Assembly (NCBI GenBank): GCA_903873355.1
Contig: CAIQOG010000078.1
Location: forward strand, 1 to 15,507
Length of the DNA stretch: 15,507 bases
Source: an uncultured Bacteroidales bacterium
GTDB lineage: Bacteria; Bacteroidota; Bacteroidia; Bacteroidales; Paludibacteraceae
Direction of reading: 5' to 3'
Shown here in pieces: positions 1 through 8,241 of the stretch. The translations under genes and the position numbers were made by a program. The notes beneath the pieces were generated by a model that did not search any database, was not told where the DNA came from, and saw only the letters and a program-made list of their open reading frames with translations. Position 1 is the stretch's first letter. Every line of letters starts with the position of its first letter.

Positions 1-70
1 CCCGATGGGATTCTAACCCATGACCTTCAGAACCGGAATCTGACGCTCTATACAGCTGAGCTACGGAGCC
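1..70 (-). tRNA. tRNA-Arg (anticodon CCG), 3' end cut by window edge
   Basis: Read on the minus strand, the gene begins GGCTCCG (acceptor 5' strand, ending at 70) and continues with a D-arm containing TAGCTCAG. The anticodon stem TCAGA/TCTGA encloses the loop TTCCGGT, which gives anticodon CCG, so it decodes the Arg codon CGG. The T-arm is ATGGG/CCCAT around TTAGAAT. The last visible bases, CGGG, pair with the acceptor strand (one G-T wobble). The last three acceptor bases and the discriminator lie outside the window. It is divergent from radA. Confidence 0.93.
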
Positions 71-135
71 ATTTTGGAGTTGCAAAGGTAACAAAATTTA
101 TCAGAATCAGAAAAGCCAGTCAGACTTTCCTGCTT

Positions 136-166
136 TTTGTAGTTTCGATTGAAATGTTTAAATTTG
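136..166 (+). promoter_or_regulatory. Bacteroidota-type promoter for radA
   Basis: TTTG at 136-139 and TAAATTTG at 159-166 are separated by 19 bases. This matches the -33 TTTG / -7 TAnnTTTG promoter described for the Bacteroides primary sigma factor. Transcription would start near 172-175, giving a leader of about 55 bases before the radA ATG at 229. The rest of the gap between the tRNA and radA shows no other clear signal. Confidence 0.6.
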
Positions 167-228
167 TCGTTGACTTGATATGATAATTCTACTTAACCAA
201 TCATTAAATTTATCAGTCAACCCAAAAA

Positions 229-1599
229 ATGGCCAAAACTAAATCAGTATATGTTTGTCAAAACTGTGGGGTCGATTCTCCTAAATGGATAGGTAAGTGT
301 CCGTCGTGTGGTGAGTGGAACTCGTATGTGGAAGAAATAATCAGCAAGGACTCTACTCCAAAATTTCAAATGGCAGGTGTGGAAATCACCAAACAAAAAC
401 CCATATTAATTTCTGATGTGGAAACAGATGAAGAAACCCGCATAGATACCAGTTGTAATGAGTTGAATCGTGTATTGGGCGGTGGATTAGTTCCCGGTTC
501 GCTGGTGCTTATTGGCGGTGAGCCAGGTATTGGTAAGTCTACGTTGGTCCTTCAGGTAGTGTTGAATCTTAAAGGCAAACGCACACTTTATATTTCGGGA
601 GAAGAGAGTGTAAAACAGCTGAAATTACGTGCCGAACGTCTGAAATTTGATAATCCCGATTGTTATATAGTAAGTGAAACTTCCCTCGAACAAATCTTTG
701 TTCATATCCAGAATATTCAACCTGATGTGGTGATTGTCGATTCTATTCAGACAGTTTCAACCGAATTGATTGAATCTTCACCCGGTTCAGTATCACAAGT
801 CCGCGAATGTACCGCCAATTTACTGAAATTCTGTAAAACCACTTCTACACCGGTGTTTTTGATTGGTCATATAACTAAAGAAGGAAGTATTGCCGGTCCG
901 AAAGTGCTGGAACATATCGTGGATACAGTGTTGCAGTTCGAAGGCGATCAGCATTATATGTACCGCATTTTGCGTCCGATTAAAAACCGTTTTGGAAGTA
1001 CGTCGGAACTCGGTATCTTCGAAATGCAGCAAAATGGTTTGCGCGAAGTGAGCAATCCCTCCGAGCTCCTTCTTTCTCAAAATCACGAAGGGCTTAGCGG
1101 TGTCGCCATTGCTTCGGCTATCGAAGGCATTCGTCCGTTTCTGATAGAAGTGCAGGCATTGGTCAGTTCGGCGGCTTATGGTACACCACAGCGTTCCAGT
1201 ACGGGTTTTGATTTACGCCGACTGAATATGTTACTGGCGGTTCTTGAAAAACGAGCCGGATTTAAAATTGCTCAAAAAGATGTGTTCCTCAATATTGCCG
1301 GTGGTATCAAGGTAAACGATCCTGCAATTGATTTGGCGGTTATATCGGCCATTCTTTCTTCAAACGTGGATTTGGCTATCGAGAAACAGGTTTGCATGGC
1401 CGGTGAAGTAGGTCTTTCGGGCGAAATCCGCCCCATCAACCGCATTGAACAACGCATTCTGGAAGCCGAAAAGCTTGGTTTCAAAAAAATGATTATCCCT
1501 GATATTAATCTGAAAAGCATCAATCTGACCAAACTGAATATAGAATTGGTGCGGGTGAAGAAGGTGGAAGAGGCGTTTAGAGTATTGTTTAGGAAATAA
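229..1599 (+). CDS. radA: DNA repair protein RadA/Sms
   Basis: RadA is a cytoplasmic RecA-like ATPase and branch-migration helicase that helps process recombination intermediates. The 456 residues are the normal family length. In order, the sequence shows a C4 zinc finger (Cys10, Cys13, Cys24, Cys27); a RecA-type ATPase core with Walker A GGEPGIGKST at 96-105 and Walker B VVIVD at 167-171; the RadA signature KNRFG at 252-256; and a C-terminal Lon-protease-like domain (about 280-456) with NIAGGIKV and GEVGLSGEIRPI. The ATG at 229 is preceded by an A-rich stretch rather than a Shine-Dalgarno site, as is usual in Bacteroidota, and it places the zinc finger at the expected N-terminal position. 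A promoter lies at 136-166. gyrB follows after 149 bases. Confidence 0.97.
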   Translation: MAKTKSVYVCQNCGVDSPKWIGKCPSCGEWNSYVEEIISKDSTPKFQMAGVEITKQKPILISDVETDEETRIDTSCNELNRVLGGGLVPGSLVLIGGEPGIGKSTLVLQVVLNLKGKRTLYISGEESVKQLKLRAERLKFDNPDCYIVSETSLEQIFVHIQNIQPDVVIVDSIQTVSTELIESSPGSVSQVRECTANLLKFCKTTSTPVFLIGHITKEGSIAGPKVLEHIVDTVLQFEGDQHYMYRILRPIKNRFGSTSELGIFEMQQNGLREVSNPSELLLSQNHEGLSGVAIASAIEGIRPFLIEVQALVSSAAYGTPQRSSTGFDLRRLNMLLAVLEKRAGFKIAQKDVFLNIAGGIKVNDPAIDLAVISAILSSNVDLAIEKQVCMAGEVGLSGEIRPINRIEQRILEAEKLGFKKMIIPDINLKSINLTKLNIELVRVKKVEEAFRVLFRK

Positions 1600-1654
1600 G
1601 TCAGTTTTGAGATTCTTTACATTATTTTAATTCGGTAATTCAAATTATATATTG

Positions 1655-1662
1655 TATATTTG
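1655..1662 (+). promoter_or_regulatory. Probable -7 element of the gyrB promoter
   Basis: TATATTTG at 1655-1662 matches the Bacteroidota -7 consensus TAnnTTTG and lies about 87 bases before the gyrB start. The -33 region is weak: around 1630-1633 I see only TTCGG-like sequence, not TTTG. No convincing hairpin terminator for radA is visible between 1600 and 1650, so gyrB may also receive read-through. Confidence 0.4.
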
Positions 1663-1736
1663 TCTGTTTTTTTGGATACTAATACAATACTGAAATGATT
1701 GAAAAAAATCACCTATAAACAACTGAAATTAAATAA

Positions 1737-3713
<1,977 letters not shown>

Positions 3714-3721
3714 TAAATTAC

Positions 3722-3779
3722 CAATTTTCAAATTTCCAATTCCCAATGAAAACCATTGAGAATTGGAAATTGGAAATTG
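3722..3779. repeat. Long imperfect hairpin between gyrB and the LOG gene
   Basis: The arm at 3722-3748 (starts CAATTTTCAAATTTCC, ends CCCAATG) pairs with 3754-3779 (starts CATTGAGAATTGG, ends GGAAATTG) around a 5-base loop. The arms complement over about 24 of 27 positions with one gap. It sits just after the gyrB stop and just before the next start codon. It has no clean U-tract, so it is more like a palindromic intergenic repeat than a standard terminator. The block just after it, TTTAATTGAGAATTGA (3780-3795), recurs before kdsA. Confidence 0.75.
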
Positions 3780-3794
3780 TTTAATTGAGAATTG

Positions 3795-4337
3795 ATGAAT
3801 ATAGCTGTTTTTTGTTCCTCCAGTAATCATATTGCCGACAAATACAAGCAAGTCGGATTCCGGTTGGGGCAATTAATTGCCGAAAGTGGTGATACGCTTG
3901 TTTATGGAGGTGCAACGGGTGGTTTGATGGATTCAGTATCCGAAGGTGCGGCCAGCAAAGGTGGTCAGATAATCGGTGTCATCCCGCAAGCAGTTGTTCG
4001 CATGAATCGCCAAAGTTCATTGCCAACTCAGCTTATTTCGGTGGAAACCATGAGTGAGCGTAAGGCAACCATGAAAGAACTTTCGGAAATTTTTGTGGTA
4101 TTGCCCGGAAGTTATGGGACACTTGACGAAATGCTGGATATTGTAACTTCAGCTGTAGTTGGAGAACACAAAAAGCCATTAATAATCGTCAATCAGGAAG
4201 GTTTTTATAATCAATTCCTGAGCCAGATTGAGCTAATGCGTAGTGAATTGTTTATACCGGTTGAAAACTATAAACCACTTATTGTTCAGGATATTAATGA
4301 ATGTATGGAGCTCATTACTCAATTCAAGAATTCATGA
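3795..4337 (+). CDS. LOG-family (TIGR00730-type) nucleotide 5'-monophosphate phosphoribohydrolase
   Basis: This 180-aa cytoplasmic Rossmann-fold protein belongs to the LOG / 'lysine decarboxylase-like' family. Characterised members hydrolyse cytokinin riboside 5'-monophosphates or related nucleotides to base plus ribose-5-phosphate; the bacterial substrate here is unknown. Visible motifs are the N-terminal IAVFCSSSN, the nucleotide loop YGGATGGLM (37-45), MSERK (86-90, catalytic Arg89) and PGSYGTLDE (104-112, catalytic Glu112). The second Gly of the usual PGGxGTxxE motif is Ser105. I prefer ATG 3795 to the in-frame TTG one codon earlier because it gives the standard family N-terminus. No promoter is visible in the hairpin-filled gap upstream, so read-through from gyrB is possible. 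The gene is followed by a cluster of small hairpins. Confidence 0.88.
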   Translation: MNIAVFCSSSNHIADKYKQVGFRLGQLIAESGDTLVYGGATGGLMDSVSEGAASKGGQIIGVIPQAVVRMNRQSSLPTQLISVETMSERKATMKELSEIFVVLPGSYGTLDEMLDIVTSAVVGEHKKPLIIVNQEGFYNQFLSQIELMRSELFIPVENYKPLIVQDINECMELITQFKNS

Positions 4338-4341
4338 AAGA

Positions 4342-4452
4342 GTTTCAATTATGAATTATGAACCCGCTTGCCGGTTGGCAGGTTATAAATTGTGAATAAT
4401 AATGAAACGAATCCCGTTTTAGCGGGATGAGTTCCACCTGACTGCTGTCAGG
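4342..4452. repeat. Composite intergenic element with three small hairpins
   Basis: Three stem-loops lie in a row: CTTGCC/GGCAGG (4367-4372 with 4377-4382, loop GGTT); ATCCCG/CGGGAT (4411-4416 with 4423-4428); and CCTGAC/GTCAGG (4437-4442 with 4447-4452, loop TGCT). An outer pair GTTTCA (4342-4347) / TGAAAC (4403-4408) and AATTATG tandem units (4348-4361) flank the first hairpin. CTTGCC...CAGGT near 4367 is also complementary to the stretch at 4436-4456, so a larger alternative fold exists. There is no U-tract. It could be a repeat element, a transcript-processing site or a weak terminator. Confidence 0.6.
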
Positions 4453-4489
4453 CAAGTTGCGACTAGTATTAAAAAATAAAAATGAACGC

Positions 4490-5806
4490 ATGAATCTTTT
4501 TTGGAAAAAACTCTTTGGAGGTATAACTCCTACAGCCAGACTTGAAAAGAACGAAGCTGATTTAGTTCTGGCTATGCAAAGGTATGCTGAGGTTGAAAAA
4601 TCTGTAGAACTGGAAGAGTATAATAAGCTTTTTCATATTGTGAAATCTGCAGAATTTCAGGAGAAGAAGAAAACCCTTCAAAACAGGAGATACAAAGATA
4701 CTGAAGAGTTTGAAATAACCCAAAAATATAAAAAACTTCAACATTCACCTGCCATTCAGCTTTATTATCAGATGTGTGAATCTGAAGAATTGGTTGAATA
4801 TCTCAACTTTAAGGCTACACCCGAATACGAATTTCTTGGAGATAAGAAAAAGGTAAAAGCTTCAGAATCGCTCAAAAGGATGAAGGCCTATGAGAAATCA
4901 AAAGGATATAAAACGTATGTTCGTTTTCATAATTCATTTATAATCAAGGAATACGAAGACCTTAAAATCAAAGCCTCCACTCCTGAATTTATGGAGTCAA
5001 ATGCTTTTTGGGAAAATAAAAAGCGTTGGCATTCAACACCTGAGTTTCAGCAACAGGAACGTTTCTACGAACTGGCGAAAAATCCAGATGTTGAATTTTA
5101 TGTAAATGAGAGACCGGAACGTTTTGATAAATATTGTAAACTGAAACTAACTTTTCAGGATGAGTTTGAATGGAATACACTCGATAAATCACACTGGAAC
5201 TTCGGATTTCACTACAAAAGTGCTAATCTTATTGAAGATCACTCCTTTGCTAACGAAAAGCAAGCAAACAATTCAGGCAGGAATGTGGAAGTTCTAAGCG
5301 GTATTTTAAAGCTTGAAACCAAACATGAGAAAGTAACAGCACGTGCATGGCATGCCCAGAAAGGCTTTATTCAAAAGGAATTCCACTATACTTCAGATGT
5401 GTTACAGACTGCCGAAAAATTCCGACAGAAATACGGAGTTATTCGTGCAAAAATCCGTTGTTCAGGAAAAATAAATCATGCTTTTTGGCTTGGTGCCGAC
5501 GATAAACTTCCAAATGTCAAGATATTCCACTTCGATGGAAAGAAAATCAATGTCGGAAATGCAAATAATAATATTTTTGATGGAGTTAAAATTTCAGGAC
5601 TTAATCCAGGGTTGTTTCATATCTATTCGTTAATCTGGACGGAAAAAGAACTGATTTGGATGATTAATAATCTCGAGGTTTATCGTACAGCCAGCAACAT
5701 ACCTGCTCAGGAAATGTATCTGGCTTTCAATTCATTTATACCCGAAAAGAATCATGCCGGAACCGGTCAAATTGAAGTGGATTGGGTGAGGGTATACACT
5801 AACTAA
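4490..5806 (+). CDS. GH16-like (concanavalin-A-like) protein with N-terminal repeat region, catalytic motif lost
   Basis: This is a 438-aa protein that I recognise only in part. Residues 220-436 resemble glycoside hydrolase family 16 / laminarinase-type jelly rolls: FQDEFEWNTLDKSHW (222-236), YGVIRAKI (315-322), AFWLG (331-335), FHIYSLIWTEKELIW (376-390) and the terminal EVDWVRVY (429-436). Where GH16 enzymes have ExDxxE, this protein reads KIFHFD (Lys344, Phe346, Asp349), so hydrolase activity is unlikely; sugar binding is an inference. Residues 30-215 are charged and probably helical, with at least eight degenerate units of a pattern like (S/T/N)-P-E-F-x(5-8)-Y-x-x-L, for example STPEF at 163 and 182. 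No signal peptide or membrane segment is seen. ATG 4490 is preferred to the in-frame TTG at 4457. A three-codon ORF (ATG 4482) overlaps the start as ATGA. It lies in the KDO gene run. Confidence 0.75.
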   Translation: MNLFWKKLFGGITPTARLEKNEADLVLAMQRYAEVEKSVELEEYNKLFHIVKSAEFQEKKKTLQNRRYKDTEEFEITQKYKKLQHSPAIQLYYQMCESEELVEYLNFKATPEYEFLGDKKKVKASESLKRMKAYEKSKGYKTYVRFHNSFIIKEYEDLKIKASTPEFMESNAFWENKKRWHSTPEFQQQERFYELAKNPDVEFYVNERPERFDKYCKLKLTFQDEFEWNTLDKSHWNFGFHYKSANLIEDHSFANEKQANNSGRNVEVLSGILKLETKHEKVTARAWHAQKGFIQKEFHYTSDVLQTAEKFRQKYGVIRAKIRCSGKINHAFWLGADDKLPNVKIFHFDGKKINVGNANNNIFDGVKISGLNPGLFHIYSLIWTEKELIWMINNLEVYRTASNIPAQEMYLAFNSFIPEKNHAGTGQIEVDWVRVYTN

Positions 5807-5810
5807 TTCC

Positions 5811-5865
5811 CAATTTTCTAATGTGCTGATTTCCAATAATTGAAAATTATTTAATTGAAAATTGA
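5811..5865. repeat. AT-rich nested inverted repeat upstream of kdsA-kdsC
   Basis: The outer arms CAATTTTC (5811-5818) and GAAAATTG (5857-5864) enclose a second hairpin, AATAATT-GAA-AATTATT (5835-5851). The last 16 bases, TTTAATTGAAAATTGA (5850-5865), match 15 of 16 bases of the sequence directly before the LOG start (3780-3795). This suggests the same repeat family was placed before both genes. No promoter consensus is visible here. Confidence 0.55.
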
Positions 5866-5868
5866 GAT

Positions 5869-7236
5869 ATGGTTGAAACCCACAAAATAAATGTTCTTAA
5901 CCGCTTTGATATTGGTGGAAACAGCCGTTTTGTACTGATTGCAGGTCCTTGTGCCATTGAGTCGGAAGAAATGACAATGGAAGTGGCTGCAAAGCTCAAA
6001 GAAATTTGTCAGGATTTAGGTATCCATCTGATTTTCAAATCATCTTTCGATAAAGCAAACCGTTCTTCCGTAAAAGCGCCCCGTGGATTAGGAATGAAAC
6101 GTGGTTTAGAAATCCTCCAACGTGTAAAAACCGAACTCGACTTACCTATAATTACTGATGTTCACGAAACATGGCAGTGCGCTCCGGTAGCTGAAGTGGC
6201 TGATATGCTTCAAATTCCTGCTTTTCTTTCCCGCCAAACAGATTTACTCGTAGCTGCTGCCAAGACTGGCAAAATTGTCAACGTGAAGAAAGGGCAATTT
6301 ATGGCACCGTGGGACATGAAGAATGTAATTGACAAACTTCGTGATTCGGGCAATGAGAATATTCTCCTTTGTGAACGTGGTTCGAGTTTTGGTTATAATA
6401 ACCTGATTGTGGATATGACCGGACTGGTGGAAATGCGGAGTTATGGTTATCCAGTTGTTTTCGATGCCACACATGCTGTTCAAAAGCCAGGTGGACAAGG
6501 CACATCAACAGGTGGCAACCGTGAAATGGTCCCATATCTGATGCGGGCTGCTTTGGCGGTTGGTGTTGATGCTATTTTTGCCGAAGTTCATCCCGATCCT
6601 GAGCATGCTTTTAGCGATGGACCAAATCAGATTTACTTGTCGAAAATCCGGGAGATTCTTGAACAGGCAATTGCTATTGACAATATTACTAAACAGTTAG
6701 CAGTTAGCAGTCAGCAGTCAGCAGTCAGCAGTCATCTGCCCACTGCCCATTGCCCACTGCCAAGTAAAATTAAACTTTTTCTTACCGATGTGGATGGAGT
6801 GTTGACCGATGCCGGAATGTATTATTCCGAAGCAGGCGATGAATTGAAAAAATTCAATACTCACGACGGAATGGGCTTGCAACTGATTCGCGAAAAAGGA
6901 ATCAAAACCGGAATTATCACTTCCGAAAATACTAAAATGGTTGAACGAAGGTTCAATAAACTGAAACTGGATTATCTGTATCAGGGAAAACGTGAAGGTG
7001 GAAAACTGGCATCTGTAAAAGAAATATGTGATAAAGATGGATTTTCACTTGCTGAAGTGGCTTATATTGGCGACGATGTGAATTGTTTTGAATTGCTTTC
7101 TTCTGTTGGTTTGGCTGCTTGTCCGGCTGATGCGTTGGATGCAATTAAAAATATCCCAGGCATAATTCTAATGAAGAAAAAAGGTGGTGAAGGTTGTGTT
7201 AGAGAATTTGTGGAAATGATTATTAGCAAGCTATAG
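5869..7236 (+). CDS. kdsA-kdsC: Fused KDO-8-phosphate synthase / KDO-8-phosphate phosphatase
   Basis: One 455-aa polypeptide carries two consecutive steps of KDO synthesis. Residues 1-275 are KdsA (arabinose-5-P + PEP to KDO-8-P): IAGPCAIES, KSSFDKANRSS, DVHE, ARQTDLL-type SRQTDLL, VNVKKGQF and CERGSSFGYNN. Cys28, His202, Glu239 and Asp250 fit the metal-dependent class typified by the Aquifex enzyme. Residues 300-455 are a KdsC-type HAD phosphatase: DVDGVLTD (nucleophile Asp307, Asp309), TSENT (351-355), Lys379 and GDD (401-403). Each domain is near the length of the free-standing enzyme. The linker, residues 276-299, is encoded by tandem heptamers. The phosphatase half has no ATG of its own before its active-site Asp, so it is probably made only as part of the fusion. 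kdsD starts 4 bases after the stop. Confidence 0.93.
   Translation: MVETHKINVLNRFDIGGNSRFVLIAGPCAIESEEMTMEVAAKLKEICQDLGIHLIFKSSFDKANRSSVKAPRGLGMKRGLEILQRVKTELDLPIITDVHETWQCAPVAEVADMLQIPAFLSRQTDLLVAAAKTGKIVNVKKGQFMAPWDMKNVIDKLRDSGNENILLCERGSSFGYNNLIVDMTGLVEMRSYGYPVVFDATHAVQKPGGQGTSTGGNREMVPYLMRAALAVGVDAIFAEVHPDPEHAFSDGPNQIYLSKIREILEQAIAIDNITKQLAVSSQQSAVSSHLPTAHCPLPSKIKLFLTDVDGVLTDAGMYYSEAGDELKKFNTHDGMGLQLIREKGIKTGIITSENTKMVERRFNKLKLDYLYQGKREGGKLASVKEICDKDGFSLAEVAYIGDDVNCFELLSSVGLAACPADALDAIKNIPGIILMKKKGGEGCVREFVEMIISKL
6694..6763 (+). repeat. Ten tandem heptanucleotides inside the kdsA-kdsC reading frame
   Basis: Six units of the CAGTTAG/CAGTCAG type (6694-6735, the last being CAGTCAT) are followed by four units of the CTGCCCA type (CTGCCCA, CTGCCCA, TTGCCCA, CTGCCAA; 6736-6763). 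Seventy bases is not a multiple of three, so units are read in rotating frames, giving a 7-residue protein period (QLAVSSQ, QSAVSSH) and then LPTAHCPLPS. No frame-0 stop occurs. The array starts exactly at the first codon after the KdsA domain (Gln276) and ends at the border of the phosphatase domain. Confidence 0.92.
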
Positions 7237-7239
7237 AAA

Positions 7240-8202
7240 ATGGATTTTATTGAACGTAGCAAAGAAATATTCCAACAGGAGATTTGTGAACTCCAGAAGT
7301 TGGCTGAAAAAATAGGACCAGAAATCAACGAAGTGGTTGAACTGATTTATACCGGCAAAGGAAAATTAGTCATCATGGGTGTCGGAAAAACCGGCATTAT
7401 TGGACATAAAATATCTTCATCGCTTGCTTCTACGGGTACACCATCAATATTTATCAATGCTGCTGAGGCTATACATGGCGATTTGGGTATGGTAAGCAAA
7501 AACGATATTGTATTGCTGATATCAAATAGTGGTAGTTCTTCCGAAATTCTGAATGTAGTTGAACCATTGAAAAAAATCGGCTGTAAGCTGATTGCCATGA
7601 CAGGAAATCCACATTCAACTTTGGCAAAGGAAGTTGCATTGGTATTGAATATCGGAGTCACAAAAGAGGCCTGTCCACTCGATTTAGCACCGACAACTTC
7701 AACTACTGCTACCCTGGTTATGGGTGACGCACTGACTATTTGCCTCATGGAACGCCGGGGATTCAAAGCTGAGAATTACGCGCTTTATCATCCGGGTGGT
7801 GCATTAGGTCGTCGTTTAATTTCGCGTGTGAAAGACGAGATGTTTACCGATATTCCAAAAGTATCTGAAACTACTGTTTTCAAAGATGTGATATACGAAG
7901 TGAGTAACAAACGTTTGGGTATGACGATGGTTTACAATACACAAAATCAAGCAATTGGAATTATAACTGATGGTGATATACGTCGGGCAATTCAGAAATT
8001 TGACGAACTAAAAAACCTGAAAGCTGCCGATTTTATGACTCACGGTTTCAAACGGATTAATCAGGATGAATTACTGACAGATGCATTGGAAATGATGGAT
8101 TTGAATAAAATAACTACTTTGACTGTAATTGATGAAACAGAAGAGGTTGTTGGCATACTTTCCATTCACAATATCATTGATTTCAGGAATCCGATAAATT
8201 AG
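7240..8202 (+). CDS. kdsD: D-arabinose-5-phosphate isomerase (KpsF/GutQ/KdsD family)
   Basis: KdsD converts ribulose-5-phosphate to arabinose-5-phosphate, the substrate of KdsA, in the cytoplasm. The 320 residues match the family length. The SIS sugar-isomerase domain (about 35-175) holds MGVGKTG (Lys50), EAIHGDLG (77-83, His79), SNSGSSSE (95-102) and the conserved YHPGGALGRRL (183-193, His184). Two CBS domains follow (about 205-255 with ITDGDIRRA, and 265-315), as in KpsF and KdsD. The start lies 3 bases after the kdsA-kdsC stop, so the two genes are surely cotranscribed and probably coupled in translation. Together they form a complete ribulose-5-P to KDO module. GutQ-like paralogues share this architecture, but the context favours KDO synthesis. 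Confidence 0.95.
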   Translation: MDFIERSKEIFQQEICELQKLAEKIGPEINEVVELIYTGKGKLVIMGVGKTGIIGHKISSSLASTGTPSIFINAAEAIHGDLGMVSKNDIVLLISNSGSSSEILNVVEPLKKIGCKLIAMTGNPHSTLAKEVALVLNIGVTKEACPLDLAPTTSTTATLVMGDALTICLMERRGFKAENYALYHPGGALGRRLISRVKDEMFTDIPKVSETTVFKDVIYEVSNKRLGMTMVYNTQNQAIGIITDGDIRRAIQKFDELKNLKAADFMTHGFKRINQDELLTDALEMMDLNKITTLTVIDETEEVVGILSIHNIIDFRNPIN

Positions 8203-8206
8203 CAAA

Positions 8207-8241
8207 TAGTGATAAGATGACTCAAAGTCATCATATCACTA
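8207..8241. promoter_or_regulatory. 35-nt near-perfect palindrome enclosing the radical SAM start codon
   Basis: The arm at 8207-8222 (TAGTGATA, A, GATGACT) and the arm at 8226-8241 (AGTCATC, A, TATCACTA) pair over 15 of 16 positions with a single A-A mismatch and a CAA loop at 8223-8225. The ATG at 8217-8219 lies in the 5' arm. It begins 4 bases after the kdsD stop. It could be an RNA hairpin that hides the start codon, an operator, or a non-terminating intergenic repeat; there is no U-tract. Confidence 0.7.

Noticed and set aside
820..1086. Long antisense open frames across radA, gyrB and the kds genes
   Set aside because: They lie wholly inside strongly recognised genes on the other strand and have no motifs of their own.
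4482..4493. Three-codon upstream ORF (ATG AAC GCA TGA) overlapping the GH16-like start
   Set aside because: It could couple translation by its ATGA overlap, but such short frames arise easily by chance; it is noted in the gene entry only.
6694..6763. CRISPR-like or tandem repeat array
   Set aside because: Units are seven bases with no spacers, so this is a simple tandem repeat and not a CRISPR array.
7069..7089. Loss of the last Asp in HAD motif IV of the KdsC half (GDDVNC)
   Set aside because: The paired GDD acidic residues needed for magnesium are present, and Cys at this place appears normal for related Bacteroidota phosphatases from memory.
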